From a virus, in the IMG/VR virus record IMGVR_UViG_3300035698_010466, positions 26,936 through 90,935 of that record: DNA of 64,000 nucleotides. One strand, written 5' to 3'. The notes under the pieces are model-generated. The model was given only the letters and a program-made list of their open reading frames with translations. It was not told the origin of the DNA and made no database searches. Positions within the stretch are counted from its first letter, which is position 1, and each line of letters starts with the position of its first letter. This document shows, piece by piece, positions 6,023-12,306 of the stretch. A program made the translations under genes and the position numbers.

Positions 6023-6035
6023 TATATAAAATAAA
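6023..6035 (+). promoter_or_regulatory. late-promoter-like box before HNH gene
   Basis: TATATAAAATAAA directly before the ATG at 6037; identical to the boxes at 161, 25771 and 38639. Confidence 0.45.
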
Positions 6036-6036
6036 A

Positions 6037-6819
6037 ATGGATATAAAGTATATTTGTAAAGAATGCAATATTGAATTTAAAACATTTCAAGATAAAGCTA
6101 ATCATGTTAGATGGAAACATAAAGATAATTCAAATTATTTAATAAAGGCAAGTGAATCTGCTAAAAAAGCTTGGACTAAAAAATTAGGGAAATGGGTAGA
6201 TGAAACTACTGAATGTTACATATGTAAAACTATATTTGATATTAGATATAGAGAAGGAAAGAAAAAAAATAAATATTTTTGTTCAAGATCATGCGCAAAT
6301 AGTAGAATTATTACTAAAAAAACTAGAGATAAAATATCTAAATCGTTAATCGGTAAACCTTCTCCACGTATTCATTTGAACATTAAAAAAGTTTGTGGTC
6401 AATGTAATTGTGAATTTGAAGTACGTGCTACAAGAAGAAATCAAAAGTTTTGTTCTATAGAATGTTCGAATAAATTTAGAAAAAAAACTAGGTCAGAATT
6501 TGCAAATTATAAATCTGAATGTAGATTTAATTTTAATTTAGCTGATTACCCTGATGAATTTGATTTTACTTTAATAGAAAATTTTGGTTGGTATAAAGCT
6601 GCAAATAGAGGAAATAATTTAAACGGTATTAGCAGAGATCATATGATAAGTGTTAAATATGGATATGAACATAATATCGATTCAAAATTTATTAGTCATC
6701 CTGCAAATTGTAAATTAATGAGGCATAATGATAATGTAAGTAAATATACAAAATGTTCTATTTCTCTAACAGAATTATTAAATAAAATAGAATATTGGAA
6801 TAAAACATATAAAAAATAA
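6037..6819 (+). CDS. HNH homing endonuclease with zinc fingers
   Basis: 260 aa. It begins with a C2H2-like finger (CKEC ... HVRWKH, residues 9-30), then two further Cys-pair fingers (CYIC...CSRSC about 62-88; CGQC...CSIEC about 118-140). The HNH core is near residues 200-240: SRDHMIS, SHPANC and RHNDNVSK. This architecture is typical of phage HNH nucleases moving between tRNA and other genes. It lies between tRNA-Ala and tRNA-Gly with its own promoter-like box, so it interrupts the tRNA array without breaking a tRNA. Confidence 0.87.
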   Translation: MDIKYICKECNIEFKTFQDKANHVRWKHKDNSNYLIKASESAKKAWTKKLGKWVDETTECYICKTIFDIRYREGKKKNKYFCSRSCANSRIITKKTRDKISKSLIGKPSPRIHLNIKKVCGQCNCEFEVRATRRNQKFCSIECSNKFRKKTRSEFANYKSECRFNFNLADYPDEFDFTLIENFGWYKAANRGNNLNGISRDHMISVKYGYEHNIDSKFISHPANCKLMRHNDNVSKYTKCSISLTELLNKIEYWNKTYKK

Positions 6820-6838
6820 TAAAAGATTATTTTTAATT

Positions 6839-6911
6839 GCGATAATAGCTCAGTTGGTAGAGCATTAGGTTGCCAATCTAAAGGTCGTGGGTTCGAATCC
6901 CATTTATCGCT
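6839..6911 (+). tRNA. tRNA-Gly(GCC)
   Basis: Acceptor GCGATAA/TTATCGC, D-arm GCTC/GAGC, anticodon arm TTAGG-TTGCCAA-TCTAA, T-loop TTCGAAT. Confidence 0.93.
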
Positions 6912-6917
6912 CCAAAC

Positions 6918-6991
6918 GCTTCCATAGTTTAGAAGGCAGAAAACCCCGGATTTGTAACCCGGAAAACTCAGTTCGATCCTGAGTGGGAGCT
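6918..6991 (+). tRNA. tRNA-Thr(TGT)
   Basis: Acceptor GCTTCCA/TGGGAGC, D-arm GTTT/AAAC, loop TTTGTAA on stem CCGGA/CCCGG (one mismatch), T-arm CTCAG-TTCGATC-CTGAG. Confidence 0.9.
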
Positions 6992-7014
6992 CTCAAATAA
7001 ATCAAAAATAGTAT

Positions 7015-7524
7015 ATGATAGGTACAATTACAATAATTCAATCTTTAATAATAGTATCATATATTACTTTTCTTTTAATAAAATTTAAAGGACCTTTATC
7101 GTCGATATCACAATCATGGTATGCATTAAAGCCTTATAATTTAAGTTACTTATTTTATATTTTTATGATATCATTAGGTTTATGTATGGATTTTAGACAT
7201 GATCCTTTTTATTATATGTCAGGAATGGGTTTATTTTTAGTCGCAGGAGCGGCTGCATTTAGATCAAAATATAAAGGAACAAATATTCTACATTATACAG
7301 GAGTGTTATTAGCTACTGTTTTTGCTTTTTGGGGGCAATATTATAAAGTAGGTATATTACCACAGAGTATTAGTATACTCTCACTGGTCGCTCTGATATT
7401 TATCTTTTTTAGAAAGGATTATTTATGGTGGATAGAAATAGCAATATTCATATCAATAATGATAGGATTTGCAATACAAGATATGCGGGGTGGACTGGAG
7501 ATGGTTACCAGCTCGGGCTCATAA
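7015..7524 (+). CDS. multi-span membrane protein overlapping a tRNA gene
   Basis: 169 aa with about five hydrophobic segments (residues 4-22, 43-57, 70-85, 95-112, 119-132, 140-153), so an inner-membrane protein. The pattern of a short N-terminal helix, basic loop, SISQSWYALKP and an FRSK motif reminds me of small membrane proteins of Bacteroidota phages, but I cannot name a function. Its last 13 codons run into tRNA-Met (7485-7558) and its TAA is the TAA of the anticodon loop CTCATAA. The true protein may be shorter if expression is limited by tRNA processing. Confidence 0.75.
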   Translation: MIGTITIIQSLIIVSYITFLLIKFKGPLSSISQSWYALKPYNLSYLFYIFMISLGLCMDFRHDPFYYMSGMGLFLVAGAAAFRSKYKGTNILHYTGVLLATVFAFWGQYYKVGILPQSISILSLVALIFIFFRKDYLWWIEIAIFISIMIGFAIQDMRGGLEMVTSSGS

Positions 7525-7558
7525 CCCGAACGACGAAGGTTCGATTCCTTCCCCCGCA
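7485..7558 (+). tRNA. tRNA-Met(CAT), second initiator-like copy
   Basis: Acceptor GCGGGGT/CCCCCGC (last pair open), anticodon arm TCGGG-CTCATAA-CCCGA with three G-C pairs beside the loop, T-arm GAAGG-TTCGATT-CCTTC. Its 5' 40 bases overlap the membrane-protein gene. Confidence 0.88.
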
Positions 7559-7603
7559 CCCATAACGCGGTTAGAGTTTCGCGTTTAAACAAAAACTCAA
7601 AAT

Positions 7604-7676
7604 TGACAGATAGCCCAAATGGTAGAGGGTCCGGCTGTTAACCGGAAAGATATAGGTTCGAACCCTATTCTGTCAG
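7604..7676 (+). tRNA. tRNA-Asn(GTT), class I
   Basis: Acceptor TGACAGA/TCTGTCA, anticodon arm TCCGG-CTGTTAA-CCGGA, T-arm ATAGG/CCTAT, G73 and U1-A72 as in other Asn tRNAs. Confidence 0.93.
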
Positions 7677-7683
7677 CAAATAT

Positions 7684-7758
7684 GCTCGTGTGGTCAAAAT
7701 GGTAAAGGCGCTGGTTTTAGACACCAGAGATTTGAGGGTTCGACTCCCTCCATGAGTA
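7684..7758 (+). tRNA. tRNA with Leu anticodon TAG but short variable loop
   Basis: Acceptor GCTCGTG/CATGAGT, anticodon arm CTGGT-TTTAGAC-ACCAG, T-arm GAGGG-TTCGACT-CCCTC. The variable loop is only AGATTT, so the body is class I, unlike normal Leu tRNAs. Charging identity is uncertain. Confidence 0.85.
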
Positions 7759-7759
7759 C

Positions 7760-7842
7760 AAAGAAAGTAAGGTTAAAGATGATAGTCTGTAATAAAGCCG
7801 ACGACTATACGAGATGCATCTCGTTTCCGGTTATCTTTCTTT
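7760..7842 (+). ncRNA. three-stem structured spacer RNA
   Basis: AAAGAAAG (7760-7767) pairs with CTTTCTTT (7835-7842). Inside are ATAGTC/GACTAT (7782-7808) and the perfect hairpin palindrome CGAGATGCATCTCG (7810-7823). No family recognised. Confidence 0.5.
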
Positions 7843-7847
7843 CTTTA

Positions 7848-7917
7848 GATGATATAACTCAATGGGTAGAGTAGGGCTTAGCGGCCTTAGTTACAGGTTC
7901 GAATCCTGTTATCATCG
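7848..7917 (+). tRNA. tRNA with abnormal anticodon loop
   Basis: Acceptor GATGATA/TATCATC, D-arm ACTC/GAGT and T-arm ACAGG-TTCGAAT-CCTGT are canonical. The anticodon arm pairs either as TAGGG/CCTTA with an eight-base loop CTTAGCGG or as AGGGC/GCCTT with a six-base loop TTAGCG; no seven-base loop forms. Anticodon not assigned. Eight-base loops are known from frameshift-suppressor tRNAs. Confidence 0.7.
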
Positions 7918-7937
7918 CAACAATAATATTCTGCATA

Positions 7938-7998
7938 AGGATGCCTACAGCAAACTAAACTAAACCAAACTTTTAATTTGAAAACACTGTGTATCCTG
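7938..7998 (+). ncRNA. repeated TACAGCAAA hairpin element, second copy
   Basis: AGGATGC/GTATCCT closes a loop beginning CTACAGCAAACTAAAC and containing CCAAACTT, as in the element at 5838. It ends seven bases before tRNA-Leu(TAA). Confidence 0.45.
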
Positions 7999-8004
7999 TA
8001 TATG

Positions 8005-8083
8005 ATCCTGTGGTGAAAATGGTAGACACGTTAGGTTTAAGCCCTAATGCTTATGCGTGCCGGTTCGAATCCGGCCAGGATTA
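8005..8083 (+). tRNA. tRNA-Leu(TAA)
   Basis: Acceptor GATCCTG/CAGGATT, anticodon arm TTAGG-TTTAAGC-CCTAA, short class II variable arm around GCTTATGC, T-arm GCCGG-TTCGAAT-CCGGC. Confidence 0.9.
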
Positions 8084-8129
8084 CACGGTGGTTTTTCGAG
8101 GGTTCCACTTCAAATAAACCTGAGACCAT

Positions 8130-8204
8130 GCTCCTTTAGCTTAGTAGGTTTAAAGCGTGATTCTTACAAAATTGAGACCGGTGGTTCGAATCCACCAGGG
8201 AGTA
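8130..8204 (+). tRNA. tRNA-Val(TAC)
   Basis: Acceptor GCTCCTT/AGGGAGT, D-arm GCTT/AAGC, anticodon arm TGATT-CTTACAA-AATTG, T-arm GGTGG/CCACC, A73. Confidence 0.9.
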
Positions 8205-8210
8205 CAATAT

Positions 8211-8283
8211 ACACGTATAGTTCAATCGGATAGAACATATGACTACGAATCATAAGATGAGGGTTCGATTCCTTCTATGTGTA
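8211..8283 (+). tRNA. tRNA-Arg(ACG)
   Basis: Acceptor ACACGTA/TATGTGT, D-arm GTTC/GAAC, anticodon arm TATGA-CTACGAA-TCATA. A34 implies deamination to inosine by host TadA. Confidence 0.92.
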
Positions 8284-8297
8284 CAATAATTACAAAT

Positions 8298-8381
8298 GCC
8301 CCTGTATCTCATCGGTCTTCTAAACCGAGTCGTTAAATGAGTAATTGGAGTGACGTGTGGGTTCGATTCCCTCCAGGGGTT
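8298..8381 (+). tRNA. tRNA-Arg(TCT) lacking a D-arm in its usual place
   Basis: Acceptor GCCCCTG/CAGGGGT and anticodon arm TCGGT-CTTCTAA-ACCGA are good, but only seven bases separate them. After the anticodon arm come 27 bases containing GTC...GAC and a D-loop-like AATTGG. The arm order looks shuffled, or a D-arm was lost and the variable region expanded. Confidence 0.65.
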
Positions 8382-8385
8382 CTAA

Positions 8386-8467
8386 AATTCAGTTTTCTGA
8401 CACCTAGGGTTAGTGAATAATTTAAAGCAGAACATAAGTGGTACACAAGTCCACGACTGAATTTTTT
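8386..8467 (+). ncRNA. stem-closed spacer RNA ending in a T-run
   Basis: AATTCAGT (8386-8393) pairs with ACTGAATT (8456-8463), followed directly by T. Could be a small RNA with terminator-like end or a decayed tRNA. Confidence 0.45.
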
Positions 8468-8472
8468 GACAT

Positions 8473-8543
8473 ACGTCTGTATCTTAATGGTAAAGTACTG
8501 GTCTCCAAAACCAGCAATGGGGGTTCGACTCCTCCCAGGCGTG
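8473..8543 (+). tRNA. tRNA-Trp(CCA)
   Basis: Acceptor ACGTCTG/CAGGCGT, anticodon arm CTGGT-CTCCAAA-ACCAG, G73 as expected for Trp. CCA anticodon reads UGG only, in its unmodified form. Confidence 0.93.
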
Positions 8544-8553
8544 CACATAACAT

Positions 8554-8628
8554 CGATACGTGGCCAAGTAGGTGAAGGCACCTGGCTGATAACCAGGAGA
8601 TGCGCAGGTTCAATTCCTGCCGTATCGA
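8554..8628 (+). tRNA. tRNA-Ile(GAT)
   Basis: Acceptor CGATACG/CGTATCG, anticodon arm CCTGG-CTGATAA-CCAGG, T-arm GCAGG-TTCAATT-CCTGC. Confidence 0.93.
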
Positions 8629-8633
8629 CATAA

Positions 8634-8718
8634 GGAAGGCTGACAGAAAGGTATTGTATTAGTTTGCTAAACTAAAGTCTGTGTCAAACCAGTGGGGGTT
8701 CGAATCCGCCGCCTTCCT
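8634..8718 (+). tRNA. tRNA-Ser(GCT)
   Basis: Acceptor GGAAGGC/GCCTTCC, anticodon arm TTAGT-TTGCTAA-ACTAA, class II variable arm, T-loop TTCGAAT. Confidence 0.92.
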
Positions 8719-8750
8719 CAAAAAATATTTTAAAAATAATCACCCAAAAA

Positions 8751-8799
8751 TTTTTATTTCCCAATAAAATTGATTATATTTAATTATAATTAAAAACGG
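8751..8799 (+). promoter_or_regulatory. conserved promoter-like element, copy 4
   Basis: Same core as copy 1 (CCCAATAAAATTGATTATA, then ATTATAATTAAAAACGG). It lies directly before the small gene at 8805. Confidence 0.6.
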
Positions 8800-8804
8800 A
8801 AATA

Positions 8805-8972
8805 ATGAAAGTAACAATAATGAAAATGAAACACACCTTATTAGTTGAAGACAAAAAAGGTAAAGAGTCTCAAATTCCATTATGGGCTTTGATTGATGAA
8901 TGTGGTCATACTATGATACAAGTTTATAGTAAAGAAGAACCAATAGAATTACAAAAAGAATTAGAAAAATAG
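8805..8972 (+). CDS. small protein of unknown function, 55 aa
   Basis: ATG at 8805, six bases after a conserved promoter-like element. A later in-frame Met (residue 6) is an alternative start. The sequence is mixed charged/hydrophobic with an acidic Lys-Glu tail and one Cys-Gly-His. No family recognised. The dedicated promoter-like element and typical phage codon use support a real gene in the middle of the RNA region. Confidence 0.6.
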   Translation: MKVTIMKMKHTLLVEDKKGKESQIPLWALIDECGHTMIQVYSKEEPIELQKELEK

Positions 8973-8978
8973 AAAATT

Positions 8979-9071
8979 ATTGATTAAGTGTACTAAGGTT
9001 CTGATACCAAGCTGTAAACGCGCAAGGAGGATATACCGACATCGCTGGTATGAGAAAACATGCTAATCAAT
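8979..9071 (+). other. stem-closed spacer RNA
   Basis: ATTGATTA (8979-8986) pairs with TAATCAAT (9064-9071), eight perfect pairs. The interior has GATACCAAGC/GCTGGTAT-type pairing. Not a tRNA. Confidence 0.45.
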
Positions 9072-9082
9072 ATATAAAAATT

Positions 9083-9207
9083 AATCCCGTAAAAGCAATT
9101 AAGAATGTATGCATACAATCGGTATTTTTAAGTTGCAACTTGAAGGCACCCCGTCATTGATGGTACTAATGTTCGACTCATTGGCAATGAATTAATTGTG
9201 AGGGATT
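9083..9207 (+). ncRNA. multi-branched structured RNA
   Basis: AATCCC/GGGATT outer stem, CAATTAA/TTAATTG inner stem, and three inner hairpins: palindrome TGTATGCATACA (9106-9117), palindrome AAGTTGCAACTT (about 9130-9141), and a T-arm-like AATG-TTCGACT-CATT (about 9168-9182). It ends just before the CAT tRNA at 9212. No family recognised. Confidence 0.45.
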
Positions 9208-9211
9208 ATAT

Positions 9212-9285
9212 GGCGAGGTAGCTTAGTTGGTCAGAGCGTCGGAATCATAACCCGAAGGTCACCGGTTCGAAACCGGTCCTCGCTA
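9212..9285 (+). tRNA. tRNA-Met/Ile2(CAT)
   Basis: Acceptor GGCGAGG/CCTCGCT, loop ATCATAA on TCGGA/CCCGA (one mismatch), T-arm ACCGG-TTCGAAA-CCGGT. Fourth CAT tRNA of the array; one of them is probably Ile2. Confidence 0.88.
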
Positions 9286-9289
9286 CATT

Positions 9290-9485
9290 AAAAGAATGTC
9301 CATCGCTCGTAAGAGAGGAAGTTCAGGACATCGCAGTTTAAGGCAGGAGATTCAACGCTTATCGGAATCGTTCGTACTGCCGAGGATGCAACTTCAAAAC
9401 AGCTTAGAGGATGAACTGCTCATAAAGCAAGGTAGAAGGCAAAGATAAATGATGGACCACGACAGGATCCTGGCTATATTCTTTT
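9290..9485 (+). ncRNA. rnpB: compact RNase P RNA
   Basis: The 3' region GATGGACCACGACAGGATCC followed by TGGCTATA matches conserved region V of bacterial RNase P RNA (E. coli GACTGTCCACGACAGAACCC, then GGCTTAT), including CCACGACAG exactly and AGATAAATGA upstream. P1 forms as AAAAGAAT/ATTCTTTT, P2 as GTCCATC/GATGGAC, a short P3 follows, then GAGGAAGTTCAGGACA matches the GAGGAAAGTCC block, with P4 as CAGGA/TCCTG. GGCAG/CTGCC (around 9342-9384) replaces most of the specificity domain. At 196 bases it is about half the usual size. It ends the tRNA array, whose transcripts are its expected substrates. Confidence 0.87.
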
Positions 9486-9492
9486 AAAAATT

Positions 9493-9602
9493 AAATTGAG
9501 TGGTAGTAGGACGGAATATTGTAGGTTGCTGGACACAAACCGCAATAAAGGTAAAGCTCTAAATTGTAAAATCCAGTAAGGGCGAATAAAGTAACTCAAT
9601 TT
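9493..9602 (+). ncRNA. structured RNA of unknown type downstream of RNase P RNA
   Basis: AAATTGAGT (9493-9501) pairs with ACTCAATTT (9594-9602), then T-rich; CTGGA (9529-9533) pairs with TCCAG (9572-9576). Contains ACAAACCGC and TAAGGGCGAA, which echo words of the RNase P specificity domain, but in a different arrangement. Confidence 0.5.
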
Positions 9603-9608
9603 TTATAT

Positions 9609-9680
9609 GGTGTTTGAAGCATTAAGGTGATGCGTCTGACTGTGACTCAGAAGAACTTGGATCAATACCAAGCTAATACC
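9609..9680 (+). tRNA. tRNA-His(GTG)
   Basis: G-1 at 9609 faces C73, the His hallmark. D-arm GCAT/ATGC, anticodon arm TCTGA-CTGTGAC-TCAGA, T-arm CTTGG-ATCAATA-CCAAG. Confidence 0.9.
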
Positions 9681-9693
9681 CCAATTTAATAAG

Positions 9694-9701
9694 TATAAAT
9701 A
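9694..9701 (+). promoter_or_regulatory. T4-like late promoter box TATAAATA
   Basis: Exact T4 late-promoter octamer 17 bases before the ATG at 9718. A second exact copy is at 36487. Confidence 0.5.
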
Positions 9702-9717
9702 TTTTAAATTAATTAAC

Positions 9718-10227
9718 ATGAGCAAGTATACAAAAACATTAGTCGTTGATAATAGTTATATTCCACGAAGTATAATTCGTACAGAAAGAGCCTTTGTTAT
9801 TTCATATAAAGGAAATGCTGATGTTATTGCAGAACATCCAGAATCATTTAAGTTAGTTAATCCTAATTTAGATATTTTAAAGCCATCAATAATTAAAGTA
9901 CACAGATTTATTAATTCTCCATTTTATAAAGTTCCTTTAACAAGAGTGAATGTTTTTAGACGTGATAATTTTGAATGTGTATATTGTGGAAAGGGTGATC
10001 ATAAAAAAGAATTAACTCTTGACCACGTAATTCCTAAATCAAAGGGTGGTCCAGATTCTTGGGATAATTTAGTAACTGCATGCAAATCATGTAATATCGA
10101 AAAATCTGATTTAACTTTAGAAGAATGGGGTAAGGAAATTCCTAAACCACATAGACCACATTATTTAATGTTAATAAAAAAATTAGATTATGTTCCAGAA
10201 GAATGGAAAAAATACTTATTATTCTAA
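9718..10227 (+). CDS. HNH endonuclease
   Basis: 169 aa. The C-terminal half has a full HNH/McrA-type domain: CVYCG and CKSCN form the zinc knuckle, LTLDHVIPKSKGG carries the Asp-His, and WDNLVTACKSCN the Asn. The N-terminal half (VDNSYIPRS) resembles the extension of stand-alone HNH proteins common in Bacteroidota and phages. Unlike the other nucleases here it has a TATAAATA box rather than the shared 13-mer. Intrinsic terminator downstream. Confidence 0.88.
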   Translation: MSKYTKTLVVDNSYIPRSIIRTERAFVISYKGNADVIAEHPESFKLVNPNLDILKPSIIKVHRFINSPFYKVPLTRVNVFRRDNFECVYCGKGDHKKELTLDHVIPKSKGGPDSWDNLVTACKSCNIEKSDLTLEEWGKEIPKPHRPHYLMLIKKLDYVPEEWKKYLLF

Positions 10228-10230
10228 ACA

Positions 10231-10254
10231 AAGCCTGATTAATTTCAGGTTTTT
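10231..10254 (+). terminator. intrinsic terminator
   Basis: CCTGA/TCAGG stem with an AT-rich loop followed by TTTTT, between the HNH gene and tRNA-Cys. Confidence 0.7.
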
Positions 10255-10256
10255 AT

Positions 10257-10337
10257 GAAGGTGTACCTAAGCGGCCAAAGGGGATGGATTGCAAATTCAT
10301 TGCGAAAGCTTCGTCAGTTCGAATCTGACTACCTTCT
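10257..10337 (+). tRNA. tRNA-Cys(GCA)
   Basis: Acceptor GAAGGTG/TACCTTC, anticodon arm ATGGA-TTGCAAA-TTCAT, extended variable loop with GCGAAAGC, T-arm GTCAG-TTCGAAT-CTGAC. Completes a set for all twenty amino acids. Confidence 0.9.
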
Positions 10338-10428
10338 CTCTTTCAGAAATCATATACTTAGTTTATATTTTAATTAAACTAATGTTAATATATGCTATAT
10401 AAAAATATAGATAATTTAAAAATCCAAT

Positions 10429-12306
10429 ATGTCTAAAAACATTGAACAAAAATATCAAAAACTTACTGATACTGAGCATGTTCTGAAAAGACCAGGCATG
10501 TACATAGGTTCAATTAAACCTCACACAGAAGAAGTTCATCTTATTAACGATAAATCAAAAAGCTTTGAATTACAAGAAATTACTTATAATCCAGGTTTTT
10601 TGAAAATCTTTGACGAGATTATTTCTAACTCTATTGACGAACATAAAAGAAATCCTAAGCTTAATCAGATTAAAGTTAATATTGATTTAGAAACTTCTAA
10701 AATTTCTATTTGGGATAACGGAGGTATACCTGTTGAAATCCATAAAGAATATGATGAATGGGTACCTGAAATGATTTTCAGTAATCTTAAAGCTGGAAGT
10801 AATTTCGATGATACTGAAGAACGAATTGTTGTTGGTACAAATGGAGTTGGGAGTACGGTTACAAATATTTTTAGTACAATGTTTACTGTTGATACATGCG
10901 ATGGTAAAAAAAGGTTTGTACAAGTTTATTCTGATAATATGTCAAAACGAACTAAACCTAAAATTATAAAAGCTAAAAGAGCATTTACTGAGATTACATA
11001 TATACCTGATCTTAAAAGATTTGGTATGAAAACTATTGATAAAGCTTCACTTAAAATGATTAAGAAAAGACTTTATGATATTGCAGCATGTAATCCTAAA
11101 ATGAAAATTAAATTAAATGGAGATACTATTTTATTTAGAACATTCAAAGAATATTCTGAGTTATATGTAACTCCTGTTTTTTATGAACAATCAAATAATT
11201 GGCAAATCGGAATAGGTCATTCAACAAATGGATTTAAAGCAATTTCATTTGTAAATTCAGTAGAAACAAAAGATGGTGGTAGTCATGTAAATAATATAGC
11301 ATGGCAAATTACACAAGATCTTAGAGAAAGAATAAAAAGAAAATATCGTGTTGATGTAAAACCATCAGAACTTAAGCAACATCTTTATTTGTTTATTAAT
11401 TCTACTATTATTAATCCAGCATTTTCTTCACAAACAAAAGAAAAGCTTATAACAGAGCCAAAAGAGTTTGGAGAAATTCATGTACTTTCAGACAGAATTT
11501 TAAAGCAAATTTTTAATTCTGAAATTATTCAATCTGTATTAGATTGGATTGAACGAAAGAAAGAAGCTGAAGAAAGAGCTAAATTAAGAAAGCTTAATAA
11601 GAATCTTGATAAAACAAAAGTTATAAAATTAATTGATGCTAAGAAACGTACTAAAAGAGAAAAATGTACATTAGCAATTTTTGAGGGTGACTCAGCCCAA
11701 AGTGCGTTTCGTCGTTATAGAGATCCTCAATTACAAGGTGCATTTCCATTGAGAGGTAAATTTGTTAATGTACGAGAAATTCCTGATTCAAAGGTAGTTC
11801 AAAATAAAGAAGTACAAGGATTAATGGCTGCAATAGGTTTAAAGATTGGACACGAACCTAAAGATTTAAGATATGGTAAATTACTTGTGTATACTGATGC
11901 GGATTTTGATGGTTCAGGTATTGCAGGATTACTTATAAATTTCTTAGGCAAATATTGGCCAGAATTATTTGAACAAGGAATTGTATTAAAGGTTGAAACT
12001 CCAATCATAGTTGCTAAAAAGGGAAAAGAAACTTTGATATTTTATTCCGATGAAGAATATAAAGAATGGGAAAAGAAACAACGAAGTTTAAAATCATGGG
12101 ACATTGAATATAAGAAAGGATTAGCTGCATTGGAAGATGAAGAATATAAAGAAATTATTAAACATCCTCATGCATATATTCTTAAAAAAGATAATAATTT
12201 TAATTTAACCCTAAATACGTGGTTTGCAGGTGACTCTGCTCCCCGTAAACACAAGATATTAGGTAAACCAGTAATTAATAAACAGAGTAAAAAATCTTTA
12301 TTTTAA
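10429..12306 (+). CDS. type II DNA topoisomerase, ATPase/TOPRIM subunit (T4 gp39+gp60-like)
   Basis: 625 aa, GyrB/ParE-type. The GHKL ATPase domain occupies the N-terminus: SNSIDEH (about 67), DNGGIPV (about 101) and TNGVGSTV (about 139). The TOPRIM domain has FEGDSA near residue 417 and DADFDG near 489. In T4 these parts are split into gp39 and gp60; here they are one chain. Stop and next start overlap as TAATG, so it is translationally coupled to the breakage-reunion subunit. Together they would relax phage DNA at replication origins. Confidence 0.95.
   Translation: MSKNIEQKYQKLTDTEHVLKRPGMYIGSIKPHTEEVHLINDKSKSFELQEITYNPGFLKIFDEIISNSIDEHKRNPKLNQIKVNIDLETSKISIWDNGGIPVEIHKEYDEWVPEMIFSNLKAGSNFDDTEERIVVGTNGVGSTVTNIFSTMFTVDTCDGKKRFVQVYSDNMSKRTKPKIIKAKRAFTEITYIPDLKRFGMKTIDKASLKMIKKRLYDIAACNPKMKIKLNGDTILFRTFKEYSELYVTPVFYEQSNNWQIGIGHSTNGFKAISFVNSVETKDGGSHVNNIAWQITQDLRERIKRKYRVDVKPSELKQHLYLFINSTIINPAFSSQTKEKLITEPKEFGEIHVLSDRILKQIFNSEIIQSVLDWIERKKEAEERAKLRKLNKNLDKTKVIKLIDAKKRTKREKCTLAIFEGDSAQSAFRRYRDPQLQGAFPLRGKFVNVREIPDSKVVQNKEVQGLMAAIGLKIGHEPKDLRYGKLLVYTDADFDGSGIAGLLINFLGKYWPELFEQGIVLKVETPIIVAKKGKETLIFYSDEEYKEWEKKQRSLKSWDIEYKKGLAALEDEEYKEIIKHPHAYILKKDNNFNLTLNTWFAGDSAPRKHKILGKPVINKQSKKSLF

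Noticed and set aside
4635-8631. Reverse-strand open frames with motifs like NPRPPGYEPGELNH
   Set aside because: These are antisense readings of tRNA genes, a well-known artefact.
9296-9448. 50-codon open frame starting MSIARKRGSSGHRSL
   Set aside because: It lies wholly within the RNase P RNA and its codon use is unlike phage genes; the conserved RNA structure explains the sequence.
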